A DNA stretch of 64,000 nucleotides from SZUA-365 sp964635845 (GTDB lineage Bacteria; Bacteroidota; Ignavibacteria; SZUA-365): positions 1-64,000 of the forward strand of contig CAZWNO010000009.1 of assembly GCA_964635845.1 (NCBI GenBank), written 5' to 3'. Below are positions 55,682 to 64,000 of the stretch, in pieces. Every line of letters begins with the position of its first letter. Within the stretch, counting starts at the first letter, position 1. The notes beneath the pieces were generated by a model, which saw nothing but the letters and a program-made list of their open reading frames with translations, had not been told where the DNA came from and did no database searches. The translations under genes were made by a program, and so were the position numbers.

Positions 55682-57874
55682 ATGGGACGCATGACTGAAC
55701 ACCGCATCGAGTACACGAGGAGATATGTTCTCCTGATCTCCGCAATCTCCGTCGTCGGTCTGCGCATCGCGGCGCTTGTCATCGACGATCAGCGTACGTG
55801 GGGACTGGATATGTTCCGCTACCTCGACGGCTGGTGGTTGATCGCGTTCTCCGTGCTACCCCTGCTGGCAGCCCTTCCCGCGGCGGAGGCGCTGTTCGCG
55901 CGGTTGTTCGCCAGGCGCAGCCTGAACTGGACATATGCGGCGTGGGGAGGGATCGCGATGCTGCTGCTCGCGGCCGTGCTTTCTCCCATGCAGACCTTCT
56001 TCTACGGCGACGGAGGACCGCTGGTCGCGGAGGTCTACAAAATCGGCTCGCAGGAGCAATATACGAGCACGATGCTTCTGAATGTGCAGTCCGCTCCCCT
56101 CGCGGGTGCGTTCCTTCATCTTTTTGCCGTCGCGATTCCCACTGTCATGTATTCGATCGGACTTTCCTTGCCGAAGACGCCGCTGTTTCCTTTCTTCTGC
56201 ATCTCATTGCTGGGCGTCGTGCTATTGGGTGTCGTGCTGCATATGGAAAAGGACCGGCGCCTGCGGCTTCCGCTGCTGCTGCTCCTCATCGGTACCGGTG
56301 GAGGATTGTTCTTCTTCAGTTACGCGGAAATGTACCTCCCTGTTTTTCTCGCCGTGACCGCCTATCTGTTCGCCGGTGCCTCCGCGCTGCGCGGCGGGCG
56401 TCCCGTCTGGCCCGCGGTGCTTCTCTTCATCGTCGCCGTTGCTGCCCATTACATGGCGGTCGCGCTGCTGCCCTCGGTGCTGTACCTGCTCCTGCACAGG
56501 AATGCATTGGTGCGGAGGCACACAGCCTCGCCCCGCGCCCTCGCAATCAGTTTTGCCGGGCTCTGCATACTGGCGCTCGCTGCGTATTTCGCTCTGGGTT
56601 TCCATCAATCCGACAGTCGCGTGATCATGCCACTTCTGCCGGTACACACGCCCGCGGGCACGCTTTCCTACACGCTGCTCTCGTCCTATCATCTCCTGGA
56701 CCTGGTGAACCTGCTGCTGCTCCTGGGCGCGTTCCCCTTGATTCTCCTGCTGCTCCAGGGAGCGCGTATGCGCGGCGGGAAGCGGAACGAGAAAGCCGAA
56801 TCGCGGAAACCGGTCAACGGGAGCGGGGAGGCGCTGCGGTTCCATCTGATTGCCGGATTTTCATTTCTTCTATTCCTTTTCTTCGCGAACACCTCGCTCG
56901 GGCTCGCGCGGGACTGGGACATCGCCGCTCCGCTGGGCGTGCTGGTCGTCACGACGCTGGTCGAGGTGCTGCGGGGAAACCTGCGCGGTGCGATGCGCGA
57001 CCCGCAAGCTGCGTACTTCCTGCAAGCGGGCGTCGTTGCCGCGCTGTTCGTCGTGCCGTGGATCGCGGTGAACGTGAATGTCGACGCTTCGACGGCGCGA
57101 TTCGCGGAAATCATGACGCTCGACGACGAGCACATGTACGGCGATTATGCGCTGAGCGGGTACGAGGCGCTGCGCAAGCAGGCCGTGCATGCGGGCGACG
57201 CAGATTGGGAGGGGGAGATTCTGCAGCGCATGGTCGAAATCGTCGGATACACCGAGCAGTACCGCTTGCTCATCGCCAACGCTCTGTATCATGCCGAAAG
57301 TCAGCCGGAGAAGTACATGCTGCTTAACAACTGGGTACTCGACAGATTGGAGCGCACCGCCGCGGAACTGCGGTCGCGCGGGCGGCAGGGCAATTACGCG
57401 ATCAATCTCAAGCAGATCGATTCACTCGCGGCGGTGATGGCGATCGAATCGGTCACCTATGGAAATATGCAGAACATGTCGCCGCGCATCGACACCTTCG
57501 CGGAACGGTCCGGATGCCTGACGGCGCGAAATATCCTGCGCGGTACCGGGCAATACCTCAAGCAGGATTTCTCCGCGGCAATTCCTTTTTTCGCGGAAGT
57601 GCGCGCAGCGGATTTCCGCGATCGCCGTGTCGACGGCATGTACGGAACAAGCCTGTATCTCGGGGGAGACAAAATTTCCGGGGAGACGGAGTTCCATGAC
57701 GGCCTGCAGCGCTATGACAAGAATCCCCAGTACCTGTTCATAGTCGCGACCAGCTACCTGCACATGAAGGAGCACATAGAGGAGGCGCGCGCACTGTTGG
57801 AAAGAGCACTGGCGCTGAATCCTCCGGCCGATGCGCGGGCGAAGATCGAGAACATCCTCGGACAGCTGGACTGA
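55682..57874 (+). CDS. Multi-membrane protein with C-terminal TPR-like domain
   Basis: A 730-residue inner-membrane protein. About 11 hydrophobic segments lie in residues 15-480 (YVLLISAISVVGLRIAALV, LLLLLIGTGGGLFFFSYAEMYLPVF, FSFLLFLFFANTSL, VVAALFVVPWIAVNV), followed by a soluble domain (about 490-730) whose last part resembles TPR helices ('YLFIVATSYLHMKEHIEEARALLERALALNP'). The layout is like membrane glycosyltransferases of the GT39/GT83 class or polymer ligases but lacks clear motifs. The frame is open far upstream, across the tatC antisense strand; that extension is not accepted. ATG 55682 (or 55691) starts just before the first helix. Confidence 0.8.
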   Translation: MGRMTEHRIEYTRRYVLLISAISVVGLRIAALVIDDQRTWGLDMFRYLDGWWLIAFSVLPLLAALPAAEALFARLFARRSLNWTYAAWGGIAMLLLAAVLSPMQTFFYGDGGPLVAEVYKIGSQEQYTSTMLLNVQSAPLAGAFLHLFAVAIPTVMYSIGLSLPKTPLFPFFCISLLGVVLLGVVLHMEKDRRLRLPLLLLLIGTGGGLFFFSYAEMYLPVFLAVTAYLFAGASALRGGRPVWPAVLLFIVAVAAHYMAVALLPSVLYLLLHRNALVRRHTASPRALAISFAGLCILALAAYFALGFHQSDSRVIMPLLPVHTPAGTLSYTLLSSYHLLDLVNLLLLLGAFPLILLLLQGARMRGGKRNEKAESRKPVNGSGEALRFHLIAGFSFLLFLFFANTSLGLARDWDIAAPLGVLVVTTLVEVLRGNLRGAMRDPQAAYFLQAGVVAALFVVPWIAVNVNVDASTARFAEIMTLDDEHMYGDYALSGYEALRKQAVHAGDADWEGEILQRMVEIVGYTEQYRLLIANALYHAESQPEKYMLLNNWVLDRLERTAAELRSRGRQGNYAINLKQIDSLAAVMAIESVTYGNMQNMSPRIDTFAERSGCLTARNILRGTGQYLKQDFSAAIPFFAEVRAADFRDRRVDGMYGTSLYLGGDKISGETEFHDGLQRYDKNPQYLFIVATSYLHMKEHIEEARALLERALALNPPADARAKIENILGQLD

Positions 57875-58051
57875 TCTCCGCACATCGTGGCGATCGGTGG
57901 ACCCACGGGCGAAGGAGAGCCGGACGGCTATGTCTCTGTCAGCGCTTCCGGCAGTAATCTCACCGTGTGAACTGTTTTGCTCCAAGCGGACGTTTCTCCA
58001 TTTTAGAAGATTGAAATCACGGTAGCGGAATCGACGGCTTCACACAGAGCG

Positions 58052-60997
58052 ATGGAACAGGACTTCATCACCATCCGCGGCGCGCGGGAACACAATCTCA
58101 AGAATATCGACGTCGACATCCCACGGAAGCAGCTGGTCGTCATCACCGGCCTGTCGGGATCCGGCAAGTCGAGCCTGGCCTTCGACACCATTTACGCCGA
58201 AGGCCAGCGGCGCTACGTGGAAAGTCTTTCCGCTTACGCCAGGCAGTTCCTCGGGAGCATGGAACGTCCGGATGTGGACAACATCGACGGACTGAGCCCG
58301 GCGATTTCAATCGAGCAGAAAACCGTCAGCCGGAATCCCCGTTCCACCGTCGGTACGGTAACGGAGATCTACGATTATCTCCGTCTGCTCTTCGCGCGGG
58401 CAGGGATCCAATATTGTCACAGGGACGGTTCCCCGGTGCAGCGGCAGAGTCTCGACCAGATGGTCGACCGGGTGCTCGGGTATGAGAAAGGAACGCGCAT
58501 CGTCATTCTCGCGCCGGTCGTGCGCGGCAGAAAGGGACATTATCGGGAGCTGTTCGAGGAGATCCAGAAAGACGGATTCACCAAGGTCCGGGTGGACAGA
58601 GAACTTCGGGAGATCGAGGACGGAATGAAAGTGGATCGCTACAAGATCCACAACATCGAAATCGTCGTCGATCGCCTTGTCGTCAATGCCGACGCGCGCG
58701 CGCGCCTGACAGATTCGCTCGAGATCGCATTGAAATTCGGCGAAGGCGTGGTGATCGTGGACGTCAACGGCGAGGATATTCTGATGAGTCAGAAGAATTC
58801 CTGTCCCGTCTGCGGCACCAGCTACGAGGAACCCGCGCCGAACTCCTTCTCGTTCAACTCGCCCTACGGAGCCTGCAGCACCTGCGACGGCCTTGGCGAG
58901 TCGCGCGAATTCGATCTCGACTTGATCATTCCCGACGTCGCGAAGTCGCTGAATCAGGAAGGTCTCGTGCCCCTCGGTAAACCGCGGCGCACATGGTGGT
59001 GGGCGCAGATCAAGGCGGTGGCCGACAAATTCGGCTTCGATCTCGATACCCCGCTCAGTGATATCAGCGAGGAAGCGATGCAGATACTGCTCCACGGCAG
59101 CGGCAAGGTAAAGTACCGCATCGAATACACGCATCCCGACGGACGGGTCTCGCAGTACAATCACAGCGTTGCGGGCGTGCTCGCGAGCCTCAAGCAGTAC
59201 TACGAAAACACCACGTCCAACAGCATCAGGGAATGGTCTGAATCGTTCATGAGCACGAGAGAATGTCCGTCGTGTCTCGGCGGCCGTCTGCGCCCTGAAA
59301 GTCTGTCCGTGCTGATCGACGGCCATTCGATCCACCACGTATCCCGCGCTTCGGTAAAGGAGGCGCTGACACTCTTTCAATCGCTCTCCCTGACTCCCAG
59401 GCAGAAGGAGATCGGTACACAGATCCTCAAGGAGATCACGTCGCGATTGGGATTCCTGTCGAATGTCGGACTCGATTACCTGACGCTGGACCGCTCCGCG
59501 CGTTCACTGTCCGGTGGCGAGGCACAGCGCATCCGTCTCGCGACCCAGATCGGAACGCAGCTGGTCGGCGTGCTCTACATCCTCGACGAGCCGTCGATCG
59601 GCCTGCATCAGCGCGATAACGCGCGCCTGATCGAATCGCTCAAGCAGCTGCGCGATCTTGGGAATTCCGTCATCGTCGTCGAGCACGACCGTGAAATGAT
59701 CGAAAACGCGGATTATGTCATCGACCTGGGACCCGCCGCGGGAGAATTCGGTGGTGAAGTCGTGGCCGAGGGTACGGTCAAGGAGCTGCTCAGCCGCAAC
59801 AGGAACGGCAGCCCCAACGGGAACGGCAGACGCAACGGGAACGGAAACTCCAGTACCAACGGTATCGCGTCACGCAAGGCGAACAGCCTGACCGAGGAAG
59901 CGATGCTGCGGCGTATCACCACCAAGGGTTCGCTCACGGCAGCCTATCTGAGCGGGAAGAGCAGGATCGCCGTACCGGCTCGGCGGCGGCCGGGCAATGG
60001 TCGCAGTCTGCTGCTGCGCGGGGCACGGGGACATAATCTCAAGAACGTGGATCTGCGCCTTCCGCTCGGAACCTTCGTCTGCGTCACCGGCGTCAGCGGT
60101 TCGGGCAAGTCGAGTCTCATCAACGAGACCCTGTATCCGCTGCTCGCGAAAAGGTACTACCGGAGTACGATGGCAACGCTGCCGTATACGTCCATCGAGG
60201 GACTCGAGCACATCGACAAAGTCATCGACATCGACCAGACGCCGATCGGCCGCACGCCGCGGTCTAATCCGGCTACCTACACCGGACTCTTCACCTTCAT
60301 CCGTGACCTGTTCACCAATCTTCCCGAGGCGAAAATCCGCGGCTACAACGCCGGACGCTTCAGCTTCAACGTGGAGGGCGGGCGCTGTGACGCCTGCGGC
60401 GGTGACGGCGTGCGGAAAATCGAAATGAATTTCCTGCCCGACGTGTACGTGCTGTGCGAAGTCTGCAGAGGGAAGCGCTACAATCGAGAGACCATGGAAG
60501 TGCGCTTTCACGGGAAATCCATCGCCGATGTGCTGGATATGTCTGTCGCCGAAGCTCTGGATTTCTTCAGCGAGATTCCTCGCATCCGTCGCAAGCTGCA
60601 GACCCTGCACGACGTGGGTCTCGGCTACATCCGTCTCGGCCAGCAGGCGACGACGCTGTCCGGCGGCGAGGCCCAGCGCGTCAAGCTCTCGACCGAACTT
60701 TCGAAGGTGGGAACGGGAAGCACGCTGTACATTCTCGACGAACCTACGACGGGACTGCATTTCGAGGATGTCCGCATGTTGCTGAACGTGCTCGGACAGC
60801 TGGTCGAGAAGGGCAATACCGTGGTCGTGATCGAACACAATCTCGATGTCATCAAGACCGCGGACTGGATCATCGATCTGGGGCCGGAAGGTGGCGGCGA
60901 AGGCGGCTACGTCGTCGCGGAGTGCACTCCCGAGGACCTTGTGCGCTGCGAGGCCAGCTTCACCGGGCAGTATTTGAAAGACGAGTTGAACCTGTAA
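58052..60997 (+). CDS. uvrA: UvrABC system protein A, with an Asn/Gly-rich insertion
   Basis: UvrA is the damage-recognition ATPase of nucleotide excision repair. The 981-residue protein has two ABC ATPase halves: Walker A GLSGSGKSS near the N-terminus, signatures LSGGEAQRIRLA and LSGGEAQRVKLS, and two zinc modules (CPVCG...CSTCDGLG and CDACGGDG...CEVCRGKRY). The 'DNIDGLSPAISIEQKTV' and 'SRNPRSTVGTVTEIYDYLRLLFAR' blocks are typical. It is about 40 residues longer than the usual 940 because of a low-complexity linker (about residues 581-650) rich in Asn, Gly and Arg, between the two halves. Confidence 0.98.
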   Translation: MEQDFITIRGAREHNLKNIDVDIPRKQLVVITGLSGSGKSSLAFDTIYAEGQRRYVESLSAYARQFLGSMERPDVDNIDGLSPAISIEQKTVSRNPRSTVGTVTEIYDYLRLLFARAGIQYCHRDGSPVQRQSLDQMVDRVLGYEKGTRIVILAPVVRGRKGHYRELFEEIQKDGFTKVRVDRELREIEDGMKVDRYKIHNIEIVVDRLVVNADARARLTDSLEIALKFGEGVVIVDVNGEDILMSQKNSCPVCGTSYEEPAPNSFSFNSPYGACSTCDGLGESREFDLDLIIPDVAKSLNQEGLVPLGKPRRTWWWAQIKAVADKFGFDLDTPLSDISEEAMQILLHGSGKVKYRIEYTHPDGRVSQYNHSVAGVLASLKQYYENTTSNSIREWSESFMSTRECPSCLGGRLRPESLSVLIDGHSIHHVSRASVKEALTLFQSLSLTPRQKEIGTQILKEITSRLGFLSNVGLDYLTLDRSARSLSGGEAQRIRLATQIGTQLVGVLYILDEPSIGLHQRDNARLIESLKQLRDLGNSVIVVEHDREMIENADYVIDLGPAAGEFGGEVVAEGTVKELLSRNRNGSPNGNGRRNGNGNSSTNGIASRKANSLTEEAMLRRITTKGSLTAAYLSGKSRIAVPARRRPGNGRSLLLRGARGHNLKNVDLRLPLGTFVCVTGVSGSGKSSLINETLYPLLAKRYYRSTMATLPYTSIEGLEHIDKVIDIDQTPIGRTPRSNPATYTGLFTFIRDLFTNLPEAKIRGYNAGRFSFNVEGGRCDACGGDGVRKIEMNFLPDVYVLCEVCRGKRYNRETMEVRFHGKSIADVLDMSVAEALDFFSEIPRIRRKLQTLHDVGLGYIRLGQQATTLSGGEAQRVKLSTELSKVGTGSTLYILDEPTTGLHFEDVRMLLNVLGQLVEKGNTVVVIEHNLDVIKTADWIIDLGPEGGGEGGYVVAECTPEDLVRCEASFTGQYLKDELNL

Positions 60998-61180
60998 CAT
61001 GCGAACTCCGGCCCGCGGAATCGCATCGCACCGATCAGAGCGCGGAGCCGGGGCATATCCTCCGTGACAACGCCGGAGCTCTTGATTCCGGTCAGCGATA
61101 CATACCGATCCGTGTCATTCACTGTTACTCTTTGTCCCACCCCGTGTCTATCGTGCATCTCACACATACCGGGTTCGACC

Positions 61181-61762
61181 ATGAGCATGCGAATTATTTT
61201 TCCGATCATCGTCCCGCTGCTGATCCTCAGCGCATGCAGTGACGATGATCCGGTGGTGGTTCCCTCGAACGATCTCGAAGATGAGGAATATGCCGTGTGG
61301 TCCGCGACTCTCGACTCGATGGCCGTATGGGAAAAGGACGATATCCTCGTTTTGTGCAGCGAGACCGCCGGATACCCAATCACTGATTCCGCGACGGCCG
61401 CATACCTGCGCGGACAGTTGAAAGTGCCCGATGATGCACTGCAGGATTACGAGACGCGAAACGCCCGCAAGGCGACGATCGAGAGGAAGCTCGTCATCGA
61501 CGCAGAATACGTCCTGCTCACCGGGCAGCAGATCGAGGGCATCCTCTCGGCCGGCGGGTATGACGAGCTCTACCGCCTCTACCCGCACTGCACAGGCGTG
61601 ACGACGCTCTCGCGCGTCGGATTCAATTCCACCCGCACCTCGGCCGTCGTGTACTTCTCGGCGATTCCGGATTCTCTCGCCGGCGTCGGCTGGGCAGTGT
61701 TCCTGCGCAAACTCGGCGGGAAGTGGCAGGTGCAGACGAGCGCCATCGTCTGGGTGTCGTAG
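61181..61762 (+). CDS. Lipoprotein of unknown function
   Basis: A 193-residue lipoprotein with signal 'IIFPIIVPLLILSAC' (Cys 19) followed by an acidic SDDDPVVVPSNDLEDEEY segment. The remainder is a compact alpha/beta region with 'LVIDAEYVLLTGQQIEGILSAGGYDELYRLYPHCTGV' and a C-terminal strand-rich part 'WAVFLRKLGGKWQVQTSAIVWVS'. The last part looks like the closing strands of small NTF2-like or similar folds. I do not recognise the family. ATG 61181 is chosen for the short signal. Confidence 0.72.
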   Translation: MSMRIIFPIIVPLLILSACSDDDPVVVPSNDLEDEEYAVWSATLDSMAVWEKDDILVLCSETAGYPITDSATAAYLRGQLKVPDDALQDYETRNARKATIERKLVIDAEYVLLTGQQIEGILSAGGYDELYRLYPHCTGVTTLSRVGFNSTRTSAVVYFSAIPDSLAGVGWAVFLRKLGGKWQVQTSAIVWVS

Positions 61763-61873
61763 CCAATCACCAGAAGAATCACGGACCCGGGACAAAACAC
61801 CGATATCGATCTCCGATGCTTCGTATCTTTGGGAGAAATCACACTGAGCATACAATCAGTGCCATGCAAAACC

Positions 61874-61902
61874 AATCTGTGCAATCCGTGTAATCTGTGG
61901 TT
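61874..61902 (+). repeat. Three-unit (AATCYGTGN) repeat, copy A
   Basis: Reads AATCTGTGC, AATCCGTGT, AATCTGTGG and TT. A fourth, weaker unit AATCAGTGC lies at 61853-61861. It overlaps the GTG chosen as the start of the flavoprotein gene and closely matches the copy at 33088-33116 on the other strand. Confidence 0.85.
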
Positions 61903-63177
61903 ACTCTTCAAGGTGAGAACGCGACGCCTCCCCGCGTCGCCATCATCGGCGCCGGTGCGGCCGGACTGATGGCCGCGGTGTTCGCCGCGCGCTCCGGCGC
62001 GGAAACGCTGCTGCTCGAGCGCACGGCGGAGGGTGGCCGCAAGGTGCTCATCAGCGGCGGTGGCCGCTGCAACATCCTTCCCTCGGAAGTGGACACATCG
62101 CGTTTCGTGACGGATTCCTCAGCGAACTCGCTGAAGAAAATGCTCCGATCCTGGCCGCTGCGCGAACAAATCGATTTCTTCGAAAGGGAGATTCGCCTGC
62201 CCCTCGTGAAGGAAGCTGAGACGGGCAAGTTTTTCCCCGCATCGCAGCGGGCGCGGGACGTGCGCGACGGACTGCTCGAGGTAGCCCGCGTTCGCGGGGC
62301 GAAGCTGTACGATCATGCACTGGTGACCGGGATCGCTCCGCTCGACGGAGGATGGACGATAGAACTTGCCGCTGCGCCGGCGCTGCGGGTCGATGCTGTC
62401 GTGGTCGCGACAGGCGGTCTTTCCGTTCCCGGGACCGGAAGCGATGGCAGCGGTTTCATCTTCGCCCGGAAACTCGGCCTGAAAGTGAATCCGACCTACG
62501 CCGCCCTGACGCCGGTGACCGCGGATGCCGCGCGTTTCAATGCGCTCGCCGGCATCGCGCTGCCGGTGGAAATCACCGCGCGCGACAGTGCACGATCGGC
62601 AACCGCGCGGGACGCCTTTCTGTTCACGCATCGCGGATACAGCGGTCCCGCCGTGCTCGATGTCTCGCATGTACTCGTGCGTGCGTTGGATGAAGGCCGC
62701 CGCGATGCACGGCTGCTCGTACGCTGGACGGACATTTCCGAGGAAGAATGGACACGCCGTCTCGGCAACGCACAGGCGGGAACGGTGCTGGGCGCGCTTC
62801 GGAAAGAGCTGCCGGAGCGGCTCGCAGCCGCGCTATGCGAACATTCCGGCGTGGAATACTCACGCCCCTTGCCGCAGCTGCGGAAGGACGAACGCCGGCG
62901 CTTGCTCGACGTGCTGCTGCGCTGTCCGCTGCCCTGGTCAGGCCACGAAGGTTACCGCGTCGCGGAAGTCACGGGCGGCGGCGTGGACCTTGCCGAAGTC
63001 GATCCGCATACGATGCAAAGCCGGAAACATCCGGGGCTGTTTTTCTGCGGTGAAGTGCTCGACGTGTTCGGTCCCATCGGCGGCTACAACTTTCTCTGGG
63101 CCTGGGTAACAGGCCGTGCCGCCGGGCTTGGCGCAGCGAGCGTTGAAGCACGGAAGCGCGAAGACAGCGGGACATGA
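61897..63177 (+). CDS. BaiN/HI0933-family FAD-dependent oxidoreductase
   Basis: A 426-residue flavoprotein. The N-terminal FAD-binding Rossmann motif is 'VAIIGAGAAGLMAAVFAARSG' in outline, followed by 'GRKVLISGGGRCNI', the characteristic block of the HI0933/BaiN family. The C-terminal second part of the FAD site is 'FFCGEVLDVFGPIGGYNFLWAW'. The start is uncertain: GTG 61897 overlaps the 9-bp-unit repeat and lacks a good ribosome-binding site, and the conserved protein begins only at about residue 13. The substrate is not known; some relatives act on bile acids or quinone-like compounds. Confidence 0.9.
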   Translation: MVTLQGENATPPRVAIIGAGAAGLMAAVFAARSGAETLLLERTAEGGRKVLISGGGRCNILPSEVDTSRFVTDSSANSLKKMLRSWPLREQIDFFEREIRLPLVKEAETGKFFPASQRARDVRDGLLEVARVRGAKLYDHALVTGIAPLDGGWTIELAAAPALRVDAVVVATGGLSVPGTGSDGSGFIFARKLGLKVNPTYAALTPVTADAARFNALAGIALPVEITARDSARSATARDAFLFTHRGYSGPAVLDVSHVLVRALDEGRRDARLLVRWTDISEEEWTRRLGNAQAGTVLGALRKELPERLAAALCEHSGVEYSRPLPQLRKDERRRLLDVLLRCPLPWSGHEGYRVAEVTGGGVDLAEVDPHTMQSRKHPGLFFCGEVLDVFGPIGGYNFLWAWVTGRAAGLGAASVEARKREDSGT

Positions 63178-63233
63178 CATATATTGTGAAGTCCGCACTC
63201 TCGGGTCCGTTTATTCCAATAACGGAGATTCTC

Positions 63234-64000
63234 ATGCGCTGCTCCGTATTGACCGTCCTGTCTCTCGCCCTGCTCTCCGCCATGTTGTCCGCGCAGCCCG
63301 CGGGCTATACGTCGCGCGGGGTGCGTGCCTACCTGGTGAACTACAACGCCGTGCACGGTGACCGCTTCCTGGCGGAGTTCGCCGCGCGGCGATTCGTTCT
63401 CATCGACGAAGCGGGCAGCGCCGACATACCCATGATGCGCGCGGTCGCGCCCGATATCCCGATACTGCGCTATCGCGACATGGTGGCGATATATCCTTAC
63501 TTTCCGGAATTCGCTGCAGTGGACCGTGACGAGGCGGCGTTCATGCATTCCACGGAGCCATCGGGACTGTCGGTCACGATCAGCGGCGACACTGCGACGA
63601 TAGCCTGGATCCCGGACCGGCGATCGCTGCCGGTGAAGGGCTACCGACTGCGTTCGAGTCTCGATTCGCTCGGAAGCGCGCACGCGTTGATCGATTCGCT
63701 CATCACCACGGTGCCGGTGCGCGTGCGTCTTCCGAAGTCGACGGTCTTCCTCCGTGTCGACGCAGAGCTTGAAGACGGTTCACTGCTGAACTATGGTTTC
63801 CCTGTACGGTGGTACAGCGCGCAGACGCCGATGGTCGTCTGGCCGTCCGCCGTCAGCGAATCGCGATCCGCGACCGCGGTTGAAAATCACATCGAACTCC
63901 GCACGGCCGGGAGCATGCGTCCGGATTCCATCTTCATCGTCGCGGATACCGATCGCAGCAACACGCTCAACCATTCCCGTGAAAGGATGCCCGCTTCGTG
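63234..64000 (+). CDS. Secreted protein with FnIII-like domain (C-terminus cut by window edge)
   Basis: ATG 63234 is preceded by GGAG and begins with a signal peptide (about 1-22, ending LSAQ). The frame is open to the window edge (at least 255 residues). Residues 23-110 resemble the start of a TIM-barrel-type putative glycoside hydrolase ('VRAYLVNYNAVHGDRFLAEFAARRFVLIDEAG' in outline, 'DIPILRYRDMVAIYPYFPEF'). Residues about 115-200 look like an FnIII domain ('GLSVTISGDTATIAWIPDRRSLPVKGYRLRSS' in outline). A T9SS tail may lie beyond the edge. Function is not assigned. Confidence 0.72.
   Translation, partial: MRCSVLTVLSLALLSAMLSAQPAGYTSRGVRAYLVNYNAVHGDRFLAEFAARRFVLIDEAGSADIPMMRAVAPDIPILRYRDMVAIYPYFPEFAAVDRDEAAFMHSTEPSGLSVTISGDTATIAWIPDRRSLPVKGYRLRSSLDSLGSAHALIDSLITTVPVRVRLPKSTVFLRVDAELEDGSLLNYGFPVRWYSAQTPMVVWPSAVSESRSATAVENHIELRTAGSMRPDSIFIVADTDRSNTLNHSRERMPAS

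Noticed and set aside
1..64000. tRNA, rRNA, CRISPR array, insertion sequence or prophage
   Set aside because: No cloverleaf-like sequence with conserved arms, no regularly spaced identical repeats, and no transposase, integrase or phage structural protein was recognised.

Overview
The window reads as a GC-rich chromosome segment from a Gram-negative bacterium of the Fibrobacteres-Chlorobi-Bacteroidetes (FCB) superphylum, most like the Ignavibacteria/Kapabacteria/Chlorobi side. The evidence is six secreted proteins ending in type IX secretion (T9SS) C-terminal sorting domains with the typical 'NYPNPF' motif, a TonB receptor with an N-terminal carboxypeptidase-regulatory domain paired with a DUF4249 lipoprotein, many Phe-ending outer-membrane barrels and many lipoproteins. 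I see no tRNA, rRNA, CRISPR array, transposase or prophage.

Layout. 1-4320: a truncated glnD and dnaA, both leftward, with DnaA boxes on both sides of dnaA; the 516-bp region upstream of dnaA is a candidate oriC. 4321-7444: a small secreted protein, a LytR_C protein, rsfS and argS, rightward. 7447-15617, leftward: a barrel protein, a PpiD-like chaperone, a FadL-like porin, a Tyr/Ser/Arg-rich lipoprotein, another barrel, class I fructose-bisphosphatase and an RsbW-like kinase. 15658-21548, leftward: a barrel/FnIII-lipoprotein pair, a 51-bp-period repeat, and a tightly coupled trio ending in a fused polyprenol-kinase/DUF92 membrane enzyme. 21740-32981, leftward: a dockerin-containing T9SS protein, a radical SAM protein, rsmI, DUF4249 plus TonB receptor, hflX and a BatA-like VWA membrane protein. 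33189-45302: mostly large secreted proteins (GH20-like, VIT/VWA, FG-GAP propeller, and a 1416-residue enzyme/beta-helix protein interrupted at a C10 tract).

45492-49323 holds the most interesting locus: an ECF sigma factor overlapping by 4 bp an anti-sigma factor that also carries a C-terminal outer-membrane-barrel-like domain, followed by a lipoprotein and a VWA T9SS protein. 49468-55474, leftward: an ABC-F ATPase, S9 peptidase, polyprenyl diphosphate synthase and tatC. 55682-64000, rightward: a multi-membrane TPR protein, uvrA with an unusual Asn/Gly linker, a lipoprotein, a BaiN-type flavoprotein and a truncated secreted protein.

Together the genes are a housekeeping core (replication initiation, translation, DNA repair, Tat export, isoprenoid chains) interleaved with a large cell-envelope and secretion programme. 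Many pairs overlap by 4 bp (ATGA, GTGA, TTGA), which suggests translational coupling. Two short families of dispersed 9-bp-unit repeats sit in gene 5' flanks.
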